This document shows positions 22,332-30,887 of a stretch of 64,000 bases of DNA, piece after piece. Source of the stretch: Sediminivirga luteola. Lineage in GTDB: Bacteria; Actinomycetota; Actinomycetes; Actinomycetales; Brevibacteriaceae. The position numbers and the translations under genes were made by a program. A model generated the notes under the pieces. The model made no database searches and was not told the DNA's origin. It worked only from the letters and a program-made list of their open reading frames with translations. Location of the stretch: NCBI RefSeq assembly GCF_014639315.1, contig NZ_BMFY01000001.1, positions 1-64,000 of the forward strand, in the 5' to 3' direction. The first letter of the stretch is position 1. Every line of letters starts with the position of its first letter.

Positions 22332-23933
22332 ATGCGCCCTATCGGTCATCCCGTCGACGAGTCCCGGGCCGCGCCCACGCGGGCCCGCCATGAGGAACTC
22401 ATCGGCGAACTGCGCGAGCGCTCGGCCCGCGCAGCACTCGGCGGGAGCGAGTCCGCTCGCACCCGGCACACTGCCCGCGGCAAGCTCTTGCCACGGGACC
22501 GGGTTCACCGGCTGCTCGATCCCGGCACGCCCTTCCTGGAGCTCTCCCCGCTCGCCGCGACCGGCATGTACGACGATGCCGCTCCCGGTGCGGGCATCAT
22601 CACCGGGATCGGGCGGGTCTCCGGCCGGGAGTGCGTCATCGTCGCCAACGACGCCACGGTCAAGGGCGGCACCTACTTCCCCATGACGGTCAAGAAGCAC
22701 GTCCGCGCCCAGGAGGTCGCCCGGGAAAACCGCCTGCCGTGCATCTACCTGGTGGATTCCGGCGGCGCGTTCCTGCCGCTGCAGGACGAGGTGTTCCCCG
22801 ACCGGGACCATTTCGGCCGGATCTTCTACAACCAGGCACAGCTGTCCAAGCAGGGCATCGCCCAGATCGCTGCGGTGATGGGCTCGTGCACCGCCGGCGG
22901 CGCCTACGTCCCGGCCATGGCCGATGAGACCGTGATCGTGCACAAGCAGGGCACCATCTTCCTGGGCGGCCCCCCGCTGGTGAAGGCCGCCACCGGCGAG
23001 GAGGTCACGGCGGAGGAGCTCGGCGGCGGTGAACTGCACGCCCGCACCTCCGGCGTGGTGGACCATCTGGCCGCCGATGACGCCCATGCCCTGGAGATCG
23101 TCCGTGACATCGTGGCCGGCCTGCCACCGAAGCGGCAGCCCTTGTGGCCGGTCCGAGAGTACGCGGCGCCGGCGTTCGAGCCGGCCGAGCTCACCAGCGT
23201 CGTCCCCACGGACTCCCGCACCCCCTACGACGTCCGCGAGGCGATTGCCCGGATCGTCGACGGGAGCCTGTTCCACGAGTTCAAAGCCGAGTACGGCACC
23301 ACCCTGGTCACCGGGTTCGCCAGCATCCACGGCCACCCGGTCGGCGTGATCGCGAACAACGGAGTGCTGTTCGGCGAATCGGCCCTCAAGGGGGCGCATT
23401 TCATCCAGCTGTGCGACCAGCGCCGTATCCCGCTGGTCTTCCTGCAGAACATCTCCGGCTTCATGGTGGGGCGCGACTACGAGGCCGGCGGCATCGCCAA
23501 GCACGGCGCCAAGATGGTCAACGCCGTCGCGACCGCCTCGGTGCCCAAGTTCACCGTCGTCATCGGCGGCTCCTACGGGGCGGGCAACTACTCCATGTGC
23601 GGACGCGCCTACAGCCCGCGGTTCCTGTGGATGTGGCCCAACGCCCGGATCTCGGTGATGGGCGGCGAACAGGCTGCGTCCGTCCTGGCGACGGTGCGCC
23701 GGGATCAGGTCGAGGCGAAGGGCGAGGAGTTCACCGCCGAGCAGGAGGACGCGCTCACCGCCCCGGTCCGGGCCCAGTACGAGGCACAGGGAAACCCCTA
23801 CTACTCGACCGCGCGGCTGTGGGACGACGGAGTCATCGAGCCGGCGGACACCCGCCGGGTGCTCGGACTCGCCCTCGACCTCGCCCGCCATTCGGTGCCG
23901 GAGCCGGACGGCTACGGCGTCTTCAGGATGTGA
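22332..23933 (+). CDS. mccB: Acyl-CoA carboxylase beta subunit (MccB/AccD1-type)
   Basis: 533 residues; carboxyltransferase half of a biotin-dependent acyl-CoA carboxylase, most similar in pattern to methylcrotonyl-CoA carboxylase beta (AccD1 in M. tuberculosis). Crotonase-type N and C domains are complete: the oxyanion-hole glycines appear in '[16 protein letters not shown]' and '[21 protein letters not shown]', and the '[25 protein letters not shown]' segment is diagnostic of MCC/GCC-type subunits. ATG 22332 is 5 nt after GGAGCTACGGA. First gene of a five-gene operon whose order equals accD1-accA1-fadE19-Rv2499c-Rv2498c. Upstream in-frame ORF extension is non-coding. Confidence 0.92.
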   Translation: MRPIGHPVDESRAAPTRARHEELIGELRERSARAALGGSESARTRHTARGKLLPRDRVHRLLDPGTPFLELSPLAATGMYDDAAPGAGIITGIGRVSGRECVIVANDATVKGGTYFPMTVKKHVRAQEVARENRLPCIYLVDSGGAFLPLQDEVFPDRDHFGRIFYNQAQLSKQGIAQIAAVMGSCTAGGAYVPAMADETVIVHKQGTIFLGGPPLVKAATGEEVTAEELGGGELHARTSGVVDHLAADDAHALEIVRDIVAGLPPKRQPLWPVREYAAPAFEPAELTSVVPTDSRTPYDVREAIARIVDGSLFHEFKAEYGTTLVTGFASIHGHPVGVIANNGVLFGESALKGAHFIQLCDQRRIPLVFLQNISGFMVGRDYEAGGIAKHGAKMVNAVATASVPKFTVVIGGSYGAGNYSMCGRAYSPRFLWMWPNARISVMGGEQAASVLATVRRDQVEAKGEEFTAEQEDALTAPVRAQYEAQGNPYYSTARLWDDGVIEPADTRRVLGLALDLARHSVPEPDGYGVFRM

Positions 23934-23938
23934 TCGCC

Positions 23939-26137
23939 ATGACCACCCCACCCGAGAACGCCACTCCACCCCAGAGTGCCAGCCCATCCCAGCACCCGGC
24001 CCGGTCAGGCGCCGCGCCGGCAGCCTCCGCGTCCACCGGACCGGCGGATCCCCTGTTCGGCACGGTGCTGGTCGCCAACCGCGGTGAGATCGCCTGCCGC
24101 GTCATCCGCACCCTGGACCGGCTGGGCATCGCCTCGGTCGCGGTGTATTCGGACGCCGATGCGGCAGCACCCCACGTGAGGGCCGCCACCCGGGCCGTAC
24201 GGATCGGCCCGGCATCGGCCGCCGAGAGCTATCTGAACATCGACGCCGTCATCGACGCCGCCCGCGCCACCGGCGCCGAAGCCATCCACCCCGGGTACGG
24301 GTTCCTGAGCGAGAACGCCGCCTTCGCCCGGGCCTGCGAGGACGCCGGGATCGTGTTCCTCGGACCCGGCCCGGAGGCGCTGGAGACGATGGGCGACAAG
24401 ATCACGGCGAAGGCCGCCGTCGCCCGGCGCGGAGTGCCGCTGGTACCGGGGATCGCCGAACCGGGACTGAGCGACGAGCAGCTCGTCGCGGCGGCCGGCC
24501 AGATCGGTTTTCCCGTCCTGGTCAAGCCCTCGGCAGGGGGCGGCGGCAAGGGCATGCGCGCCGTGCACGATCCGGCGGAGCTGCCTGCGGCACTGGCGTC
24601 GGCCCGGCGGGAGGCGGCTGCGAGCTTCGGTGATGACACCCTCTTCCTGGAACGGCTCGTCGCCACCCCGCGGCACATCGAAGTCCAGGTCATCGCCGAC
24701 GCCCACGGTGCCGTGGTGCACGCCGGCGAACGCGAATGCTCGCTGCAGCGACGGCACCAGAAGGTCATCGAGGAGGCGCCGAGTCCGCTGATCGACCCCG
24801 CGACCCGCGCCCGGCTGGGCGAAGCCGCCTGCGAGACGGCCCGGAGCGTGGGCTACCGGGGTGTCGGCACGGTGGAGTTCATCGTCTCCGCGGACGCTCC
24901 CGAGGAGTTCTTCTTCATGGAGATGAACACCCGCCTGCAGGTGGAGCACCCCGTGACCGAGGAGATCACCGGGATCGATCTGGTGGAGCAGCAGTTGCGC
25001 ATCGGCGCCGGCGAGCCCCTCGCGCTGGACCAGGAGGCGATCGACGCGCGCCTGGCCACCGGCGGTCACGCGGTCGAGGCGCGGGTCTACGCCGAGGACC
25101 CGTCCCGGGGCTTCTTGCCCACCGGCGGGGAACTGCTCGACGCGGTCCTGCCCGCCGGTGAGGGGATCCGGGTGGATTCAGGCATCGCGGCAGGCCAGCG
25201 CATCGGCACCGAGTACGACCCGATGCTGGCGAAGGTGATCGCCCACGGCAGCGACCGAGTTCAAGCGCTGTCGCGGCTGGAGCGGGCGCTGGCGGAGACG
25301 GCGCTGCCCGGCGTCGTCGCCAATACCGGATTCCTGCGCCTGCTGCTGGCACGCGAGGACGTCAGGGCCGGGGACATGGACACGGACCTGATCGACCGGC
25401 TCACCGCCGAAGCCGATCCGCAGCAGCTCGCGCAGCCGGTCACCGAGGAGCACTGGAGGGCGGCTGCCGTTGCCCTCGCCCGTTCCGAGCTGGACCAGGC
25501 CGCCCGCGACGATCAGGGACCGCCGAGTCCCTGGGCCGTGCCCGATGGCTGGCTCGTCTCCGGGCGGCGCGACACCGTCATCACCCTCAGCCGTGCCGCC
25601 GGCTCCGGTGCGGACCAGGGCGAGGAGACCCGCGAGATCGTCCTGCCGGCCGCTGCCCTGGCCGCCGGCGACGGCTCGGCGCCGTCGGCGGAGTTCCGGA
25701 CCTGGGTGCGCCGCATTCCCGGTGCCGTGCAGGCGACCGTCTGGGTGGGCAACGCCGCCTTCGAACGACGCGGTGCCCAGACGTCCCTGGAACCCGGGGC
25801 CGCCGGTCAGCGGATCACCGCGCCCATGCCGGGCACAGTCATCGACGTGCGCGCGGCGGACGGGGACGAGGTCTCCGCGGGGCAACCCGTCATCGTGCTG
25901 GAGGCGATGAAGATGGAGCACGTCCTGACCAGCCCCGGTGACGGGGTGCTGCGGCTGGCCACGCACACCGGTGCGCAGGTCGCCGTGGACGAGGAACTGG
26001 CGGCAGTGCTGCCGCCGGAGGACTCCGCAGCGGACAATCCCGGCCCGGGCACTCCTGGATCGGACAGCCCCGGATCGGGCGACCGCGGGGCCGGCGGCCC
26101 GGCGCAGGAACAGCCACCGGCAGGTGAGGGCGGCTGA
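23939..26137 (+). CDS. mccA: Acyl-CoA carboxylase alpha subunit (biotin carboxylase-BCCP)
   Basis: 732 residues. A Pro/Ser/Ala-rich leader of about 36 residues precedes a biotin carboxylase domain ('VLVANRGEIACRVIRTL', ATP-grasp loop 'KPSAGGGGKGM', 'HIEVQVIAD', 'MEMNTRLQVEHPVTE'). A BT-like linker then leads to the biotinyl domain with the biotin lysine in EAMKMEH (Lys658). A disordered Gly/Pro tail of about 40 residues follows. It carboxylates its own biotin for MccB. Likely substrate is 3-methylcrotonyl-CoA in leucine breakdown, inferred from operon context; other branched acyl-CoAs are possible. Starts 5 nt after mccB. Confidence 0.93.
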   Translation: MTTPPENATPPQSASPSQHPARSGAAPAASASTGPADPLFGTVLVANRGEIACRVIRTLDRLGIASVAVYSDADAAAPHVRAATRAVRIGPASAAESYLNIDAVIDAARATGAEAIHPGYGFLSENAAFARACEDAGIVFLGPGPEALETMGDKITAKAAVARRGVPLVPGIAEPGLSDEQLVAAAGQIGFPVLVKPSAGGGGKGMRAVHDPAELPAALASARREAAASFGDDTLFLERLVATPRHIEVQVIADAHGAVVHAGERECSLQRRHQKVIEEAPSPLIDPATRARLGEAACETARSVGYRGVGTVEFIVSADAPEEFFFMEMNTRLQVEHPVTEEITGIDLVEQQLRIGAGEPLALDQEAIDARLATGGHAVEARVYAEDPSRGFLPTGGELLDAVLPAGEGIRVDSGIAAGQRIGTEYDPMLAKVIAHGSDRVQALSRLERALAETALPGVVANTGFLRLLLAREDVRAGDMDTDLIDRLTAEADPQQLAQPVTEEHWRAAAVALARSELDQAARDDQGPPSPWAVPDGWLVSGRRDTVITLSRAAGSGADQGEETREIVLPAAALAAGDGSAPSAEFRTWVRRIPGAVQATVWVGNAAFERRGAQTSLEPGAAGQRITAPMPGTVIDVRAADGDEVSAGQPVIVLEAMKMEHVLTSPGDGVLRLATHTGAQVAVDEELAAVLPPEDSAADNPGPGTPGSDSPGSGDRGAGGPAQEQPPAGEGG

Positions 26138-26260
26138 GGAGACGCGACGAACCCATGCGAGGAACGTGAAAAGGACCCGAGACCGCTGCCGGGAGTGAAC
26201 GAGCGTCATCGCGGCAGCAGCGTGACACGCGTTCAAGGATCTGAAGGACAAGGAGCAGAT

Positions 26261-27421
26261 ATGACAGCGCTGACCCCGGGCGAGCTCCCGGACGAATACG
26301 AGGACCTGCGCCGGGTGGTGGCCGAGTTCGCCGATGAACAGGTCGCCCCCGTCTCCGCGGAGCTCGACGCCGCGCACGCCTTCCCCTACGAGCTGGTCGC
26401 AAAGATGGGGGAGCTGGGCCTGTTCGGGCTCCCCTTCCCGGAGGAGTATGGCGGGATGGGCGGTGACCCCTTCGCCCTCTTCCTTGCCATTGAGGAACTC
26501 GCGCGAGTGAACCAGTCCCTCGCCGTGACCCTGGAAGCCGGCGTCTGCCTGGGCGCGATGCCGCTCTACCGGCACGGCACCACGGAGCAGAAGGAGACCT
26601 GGCTGCAGGACCTCGTCACCGGACGCGCTCTGGCCGGATTCGGCCTCACGGAGCCCGGCGCCGGCACGGATGCCGGCGGCACCCGCACGACGGCGCGGCT
26701 GGAAGGCGGGGAGTGGGTCATCGACGGCGCCAAGGAGTTCATCACCAACTCCGGCACCGAGATCACCTCCCTGGTCACGGTGACCGCGGTGACGGGCACG
26801 CGGGAGAACGGCAAACCGGAGATCTCCACCATCATCGTGCCCTCCGGGACCCCCGGTTTCACCGTCGAGCCGGCCTACGACAAAGTGGGCTGGAATTCCT
26901 CGGACACCCATCCGCTGAGCTTCTCCGGCGCGCGCGTTCCGGAGGCGAATCTGCTCGGCGAGCGGGGCCGCGGTTACGCCAACTTCCTGCACGCCCTTGA
27001 CGAGGGCCGGGTGGCGATCGCCGCGCTCGCGGTCGGCGCCGCGCAGGGCTGTGTGGACGAATCGGTCCGCTATGCCAAGGAGCGCACCACCTTCGGCAAG
27101 CCCATCGGCGCCTACCAGGGGATCTCTTTCAAGATCGCCCATATGGAGGCCCGCGCCGCGACCGCGCGCGCCGCCTACTACGCGGCGGCGTCGAAGATGC
27201 TCGCCGGCAAGCCCTTCAAGAAGGAGGCGGCGGTCGCCAAGCTGGTGGCCGGCGATGCGGTCATGGAGAACGCCCGCGATGCCACCCAGGTGTTCGGCGG
27301 CTACGGGTTCATGAACGAGAGCCTGGTCGCCAGGCACTATCGCGACTCGAAGATCCTGGAGGTCGGCGAGGGCACCACGGAGGTGCAGCTCATGCTGATC
27401 GCACGGGAACTCGGGCTCTAG
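26261..27421 (+). CDS. Acyl-CoA dehydrogenase (FadE19-like)
   Basis: 386 residues; FAD flavoprotein forming the alpha-beta double bond in acyl-CoA. ATG 26261 with AAGGAGCAGAT upstream is preferred to GTG 26195. It shows the three-domain ACAD fold: 'GLPFPEEYGGMGGD', the FAD/substrate motif 'GFGLTEPGAGTDAGG', 'RTTFGKPIGAYQGISFKIAHM', and the C-terminal 'ATQVFGGYGFMNESLVARHYRD' with 'EVGEGTTEVQLMLIARELGL'. A Glu is present in the EGT motif, the usual catalytic base; the isovaleryl-type base position (LDLER) reads LDEGR here. By context it oxidises isovaleryl- or methylbutyryl-CoA. Confidence 0.9.
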   Translation: MTALTPGELPDEYEDLRRVVAEFADEQVAPVSAELDAAHAFPYELVAKMGELGLFGLPFPEEYGGMGGDPFALFLAIEELARVNQSLAVTLEAGVCLGAMPLYRHGTTEQKETWLQDLVTGRALAGFGLTEPGAGTDAGGTRTTARLEGGEWVIDGAKEFITNSGTEITSLVTVTAVTGTRENGKPEISTIIVPSGTPGFTVEPAYDKVGWNSSDTHPLSFSGARVPEANLLGERGRGYANFLHALDEGRVAIAALAVGAAQGCVDESVRYAKERTTFGKPIGAYQGISFKIAHMEARAATARAAYYAAASKMLAGKPFKKEAAVAKLVAGDAVMENARDATQVFGGYGFMNESLVARHYRDSKILEVGEGTTEVQLMLIARELGL

Positions 27422-27678
27422 GTCCCGTATCGGCCAAGCGGCGTGCCGGGGCGGTCGCGACACGGATCTGGCGCCGTTCCGGCGCTGACCGGGCTCAACC
27501 CCGGTTCGATGCCGGTCCGGCTCCGGTGCGGTGCTGGCGCAGTGCCGGTGCGGTGCCGGTGCAGTGCCGGTTCGGGTGTGCTGCCGGTGGTGCGCCCGCG
27601 GGCGTTGTCGGTGCGGTGACGGCCCGCCGTCGTGGCGGAGCACGGGTATGACAGGCTGAAGACGAGGAGAGGAGCACG
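27422..27678. repeat. Low-complexity CGGTGC-rich degenerate repeats
   Basis: Roughly 27485-27620 is built from short degenerate units of the type TGCCGGTGCGGTGC/CAGTGCCGGTTC repeated about ten times. This accounts for the repetitive antisense frames (HRTGTAPAPHR-like). It interrupts the otherwise tightly packed catabolic operon between the dehydrogenase and the MaoC gene. GAGGAGAGGAG before the next ATG is a strong ribosome binding site. No gene is supported. Confidence 0.65.
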
Positions 27679-28326
27679 ATGGCTGAGATCGTCCAGCGCG
27701 GACTGTGGTTCGAGGAGTTCACCGCCGGAGACGTCTACCGGCACGCCCCGGGGCGCACCATCACGGAGGCGGACAACACCTGGTTCTCCGCGGTCACGAT
27801 GAACCCTCAGGCGATCCACGTGGACGCGGCGTTCGCCGCGGAGCAACCCTTCGGGCAGCGGCTGGTGAACTCGATGTTCACCCTGGCCACGCTGGTCGGG
27901 CTGTCGGTGTCGCAGCTGAGCCAGGGGACCATCGTGGCGAACCTGGGTTTCTCCGAGGTGTCGTTCCCGGCGCCGCTGTTCCACGGTGACACCCTCTACG
28001 CCGTCACCGAGATCAAGGAGACGCGCCTGTCGAAATCCCGCCCCGGCCAGGGCATCGTCACGCTGGAGCACCGCGGCTACAACCAGGACGGGGTGCTGGT
28101 CGCCCGCGCGGTTCGGCAGACGCTCATGCACTGCCGCCCGCAGGACGCCGATGCTGCCGACGGTCCGGGCGGTGCCCAGGGAGACGCTGGCGGCCCGTCC
28201 GGTGCACCAGGTGCTGAGGTCGCTGCGGGCGCCCAGGCTAGCCTCGGCCCGGCAGGCGCTGGCGGGGGAAGCGGCATCGCCGATGCCGGCGGTGCCGCAG
28301 GAACGACGACGGAGGGAACCCGATGA
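27679..28326 (+). CDS. MaoC-family (R)-hydratase (Rv2499c-like)
   Basis: 215 residues. The hot-dog-fold core (residues 1-150) reads 'GRTITEADNTWFSAVTMNPQAIHVD', with the Asn-Pro...His hydratase signature seen in mesaconyl-CoA hydratase-like MaoC proteins, and 'FPAPLFHGDTLYAVTEI'. In the equivalent M. tuberculosis operon the enzyme hydrates 3-methylglutaconyl-CoA (or a related enoyl-CoA) for the next enzyme. A Gly/Ala/Pro-rich tail of about 62 residues has been added at the C-terminus and is absent from typical family members. The stop overlaps the following ATG. Confidence 0.85.
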   Translation: MAEIVQRGLWFEEFTAGDVYRHAPGRTITEADNTWFSAVTMNPQAIHVDAAFAAEQPFGQRLVNSMFTLATLVGLSVSQLSQGTIVANLGFSEVSFPAPLFHGDTLYAVTEIKETRLSKSRPGQGIVTLEHRGYNQDGVLVARAVRQTLMHCRPQDADAADGPGGAQGDAGGPSGAPGAEVAAGAQASLGPAGAGGGSGIADAGGAAGTTTEGTR

Positions 28327-29147
28327 CGCACCCGCTGGTACGCCGGCCCGGCTGGCTCTTCTGCCCGGCAGACCGTCCGGACCGCTACGGCAAGGCGGCC
28401 GAGCGCGCCGACGTCGTCATCCTCGACCTGGAGGACGCCGTCCTGCCGCAGGACAAGCCCGCCGCCCGTGAGGCGCTGCTCGCCTCGCCGCTGGACCCGG
28501 AACGCACCGTCGTGCGGATCAACGCCGCGGATACCGGGGAACAGGAAGCGGACCTGGAAGCGCTGCGCAAGACCGGCTACTGCTACGCGATGCTCGCCAA
28601 GACCGAGTCCGCCGCGCAGGTTGAGGTCCTGGCCGGATACGAGGTCATCGCGCTGATCGAGACCGCCGCGGGAGCGCTGCGGGTGGAGGAGATCGCCGCC
28701 GCGGAGCACATTGCCGGGCTCATGTGGGGCGCCGAGGACCTGGTGGCCTCGCTCGGGGGGACCTCCAGCGTGTTCCCCGGCGTGCCCGGGGTGCCGGGCC
28801 TGCGGGACGTCGCTCGCTACGTGCGGGCGCGCACCCTCATCGCCGCCGGCGCCTTCGGCCGGTTCGCGCTCGATTCGGTGCACCCGGACATCGGCGATCT
28901 GGACGGCCTGCGCGCCATCGCCGAGGACGCCGTGGCCAGCGGTTTCGACGCGAAGGTGAGCATCCATCCCGCGCAGGTGCCCGTGGTGCGCGAGGCTTAC
29001 CGGCCGGACCCGGAGCGGCTCGAGTGGGCGCGCGGAGTGCTGGCCGCGGCGCAGGGGGCGCAGGGCGCGTTCAGCTACCAGGGCGCCATGGTGGACGCGC
29101 CGCTGCTGCGCCAGGCCGAGGCCGTCGTCGCCCGCGCCGAGGCGTGA
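28323..29147 (+). CDS. CitE-like (HpcH/HpaI) acyl-CoA lyase
   Basis: 274 residues; Mg-dependent TIM-barrel lyase. Conserved CitE-like elements are 'RRPGWLFCPADRPDRYGKAAERADVVILDLEDAVLPQDKP' at the N-terminus (Asp/Glu metal region), 'LIETAAGALRVEEIA' with the metal Glu, 'GLMWGAEDLVASLG' and 'KVSIHPAQVPVV'. The M. tuberculosis counterpart in the same operon position (Rv2498c) is established as a (R)-HMG-CoA/(S)-citramalyl-CoA lyase acting in leucine and itaconate breakdown. That makes acetoacetate plus acetyl-CoA the probable end products here. Last gene of the operon, followed by two hairpins. Confidence 0.88.
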   Translation: MTHPLVRRPGWLFCPADRPDRYGKAAERADVVILDLEDAVLPQDKPAAREALLASPLDPERTVVRINAADTGEQEADLEALRKTGYCYAMLAKTESAAQVEVLAGYEVIALIETAAGALRVEEIAAAEHIAGLMWGAEDLVASLGGTSSVFPGVPGVPGLRDVARYVRARTLIAAGAFGRFALDSVHPDIGDLDGLRAIAEDAVASGFDAKVSIHPAQVPVVREAYRPDPERLEWARGVLAAAQGAQGAFSYQGAMVDAPLLRQAEAVVARAEA

Positions 29148-29168
29148 GCGGGCTGTTGATTCCGGCGT

Positions 29169-29210
29169 TGTGTACTAGTTCCTGGTGAGCTCACCGGGAA
29201 CTAGTACACA
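29169..29210. terminator. 42-bp near-perfect palindrome, cruciform-capable
   Basis: Left arm 29169-29189 and right arm 29190-29210 are 21-bp reverse complements with a single T/G mismatch and no spacer; the centre is the GAGCTC site. In RNA the mismatch is a U-G wobble. It lies 22 bp after the lyase stop codon and two bases before a second hairpin. It probably ends the catabolic operon, but perfect symmetry without a loop is unusual for a terminator. Confidence 0.75.
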
Positions 29211-29211
29211 C

Positions 29212-29235
29212 CCCCGGAGCTAAGGAGCTCCGGGG
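29212..29235 (+). terminator. Second hairpin terminator
   Basis: CCCCGGAGCT (29212-29221), loop AAGG, AGCTCCGGGG (29226-29235), followed by TGTTCCC. A compact 10-bp perfect stem with a tetraloop; a standard intrinsic terminator shape apart from a weak T-tract. Together with the preceding palindrome it insulates def from the upstream operon. Confidence 0.75.
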
Positions 29236-29297
29236 TGTTCCCGGTGGATGCCCGAGTTCGCTGATGCCTAGGCACAGGCGTCGTTGCCGGGCGCCAG

Positions 29298-29303
29298 TAG
29301 AGT
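29298..29303 (+). promoter_or_regulatory. Leaderless -10 (TAGAGT) of def
   Basis: TAGAGT, 7 nt, then GTG 29311. It decides the start in favour of this GTG, since no Shine-Dalgarno precedes it. Confidence 0.55.
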
Positions 29304-29310
29304 GGGCGGT

Positions 29311-29991
29311 GTGAGCCGACACGTGTACGACCAGATCCATGCCGCCCTCGACGACGCCCGTCAGAACGAGGGGATCCTGCCGCTCGTCCCTGCCGGCGCG
29401 CCGGTGCTGCGCGAACGCGCCGAGCGCTTCGACGGCCAGGTCGACGACGACGTGCTCGCCGAGCTCATCCAAGCGATGCGAGAGACCATGCGCGCCGCTC
29501 CCGGCGTCGGGCTGGCGGCCCCGCAGGTGGGCATCGGCGTGCAGTTGTTCGTCGCGGAAGATCCCGTCCCGGACCATGTCCCGCCCGAGGCCCAGGACGC
29601 CCGTGAGCGGTCCCATCTGCCGTTCCGCGTGATCCTCAACGGCGAATACGAGGACATCGGCGACGAGCGGGTCTCCTTCTACGAGGGCTGTCTCTCGGTG
29701 CCCGGGTATCAGGCGGTCGTCGAGCGGTCCCGCCAGGTGCGGCTCACCGGCGCCGATGCCTCCGGCGCCGCCGTGGACGAACTCATGACCGGCTGGCCGG
29801 CACGCATCATCGCCCACGAGACCGATCATCTGCACGGCATCCTGTACCTCGACCGTGCCGAGATGCGGTCCCTGGCCAGCGACGAGGCCGTCGCGGTGCT
29901 CTGGAACCAGGCCACCCCCGATGCCGCCGCTCGGGCGCTCGGCTTCCCGCTGGCGCAGGGGACCCTCGCCGCGCCGGGACAGATCCTCTGA
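29311..29991 (+). CDS. def: Peptide deformylase
   Basis: 226 residues; removes the N-formyl group from nascent proteins using a bound Fe(II). All three PDF motifs are intact: GVGLAAPQVGIG (motif 1), EGCLSVPGYQ (motif 2, metal Cys) and HETDHLHG (motif 3, HExxH). An insertion between motifs 1 and 2 (PVPDHVPPEAQDARERSHLP) and a longer N-terminus match actinobacterial PDFs of the larger class. Start GTG 29311 follows a TAGAGT -10. Its stop overlaps the SDR ATG by one base, so the two are co-expressed. Confidence 0.94.
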   Translation: MSRHVYDQIHAALDDARQNEGILPLVPAGAPVLRERAERFDGQVDDDVLAELIQAMRETMRAAPGVGLAAPQVGIGVQLFVAEDPVPDHVPPEAQDARERSHLPFRVILNGEYEDIGDERVSFYEGCLSVPGYQAVVERSRQVRLTGADASGAAVDELMTGWPARIIAHETDHLHGILYLDRAEMRSLASDEAVAVLWNQATPDAAARALGFPLAQGTLAAPGQIL

Positions 29992-30794
29992 TGGCGGGCA
30001 CCGCGCCCACGACCTACGAGCCGGACCGGATCGCCGGCCGCACCATGCTCGTCACCGGTGCCGGCAACGGCCTCGGACGCGCCATCTCGCTTGCGCTGGC
30101 CGCCCGCGGCGCCCGCGTGGTCCTCGTCGGCCGCCGTGAGCACACCCTCGCCGAGGTGCACCAGGAGATCTCCGCTGCCGGCGGCCAGGCACGTACGGCG
30201 CCGTGCGATACGAGCGATCCGGAGGCGGTCGCCGGGCTTGCCCGCGAGCTGGCCGGGGAGGACGTCTCCGTGCTGGTCAACAATGCCGGCATCGCCGGTC
30301 CCGTCGCCCAGCTGACGGACATCGAGCCAGAGGAGTGGGACGAGGTCTTCGACATCAACGTCCGCGGCGTCTACCTCATGTGCCGGGCGTTCCTGCCGCC
30401 GATGGTGGAGCGCGGCACGGGAGACGTCATCAACCTGGCCTCCGTCTCGGGGAAACGGCCCCTTCCGGGCCGCACGCCCTACGTCGCCTCGAAGATGGCC
30501 GTCATCGGGCTCACCGCGACGCTCGCCTATGAGGTGGGCCCCGCGGGCGTGACCGTCAACTCCCTGTCGCCCGGTCCTGTGGAGGGACCGCGCATGGACC
30601 GCAACTTCCGGCTGGAAGGCGAACGCCGCGGGATACCGGCAGAACAGGCATACGCCGAGTTCGCCGGCCGGGCCGCACTGAATCGCCTGGTCACCGAGGA
30701 CGAGGTCGCCGCCGCAGTCGTGGCGATGCTGCACATGCCAGGCATGTGCGGTGCCGACATCGATCTCTCCGCCGGCATGATCGCCCGTTCCTGA
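29991..30794 (+). CDS. Short-chain dehydrogenase/reductase
   Basis: 267 residues. Classical SDR: nucleotide motif VTGAGNGLG, 'LVNNAGIAG', catalytic Ser in 'NLASVSGKRP' and YVASK catalytic Tyr/Lys, then 'TVNSLSPGPVEGPRM'. An Arg following the first beta-alpha unit (VVLVGRREHTL) suggests NADP(H) preference. Substrate is not deducible. It is translationally coupled to def, but no functional link is evident. Confidence 0.88.
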   Translation: MAGTAPTTYEPDRIAGRTMLVTGAGNGLGRAISLALAARGARVVLVGRREHTLAEVHQEISAAGGQARTAPCDTSDPEAVAGLARELAGEDVSVLVNNAGIAGPVAQLTDIEPEEWDEVFDINVRGVYLMCRAFLPPMVERGTGDVINLASVSGKRPLPGRTPYVASKMAVIGLTATLAYEVGPAGVTVNSLSPGPVEGPRMDRNFRLEGERRGIPAEQAYAEFAGRAALNRLVTEDEVAAAVVAMLHMPGMCGADIDLSAGMIARS

Positions 30795-30874
30795 GGGGGC
30801 GCAGCCGGCCCGCCGCGCCGGAGCGCAGCGGCGTCCTGCTGCCGCGCGCCCCGGCCCGGCAGCGGCCGAACCGG

Positions 30875-30880
30875 CATAAT
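30875..30880 (+). promoter_or_regulatory. Leaderless -10 (CATAAT)
   Basis: CATAAT, then 7 nt (GGGGCCC), then ATG 30888. Same spacing as the other leaderless starts in this window. Confidence 0.55.
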
Positions 30881-30887
30881 GGGGCCC

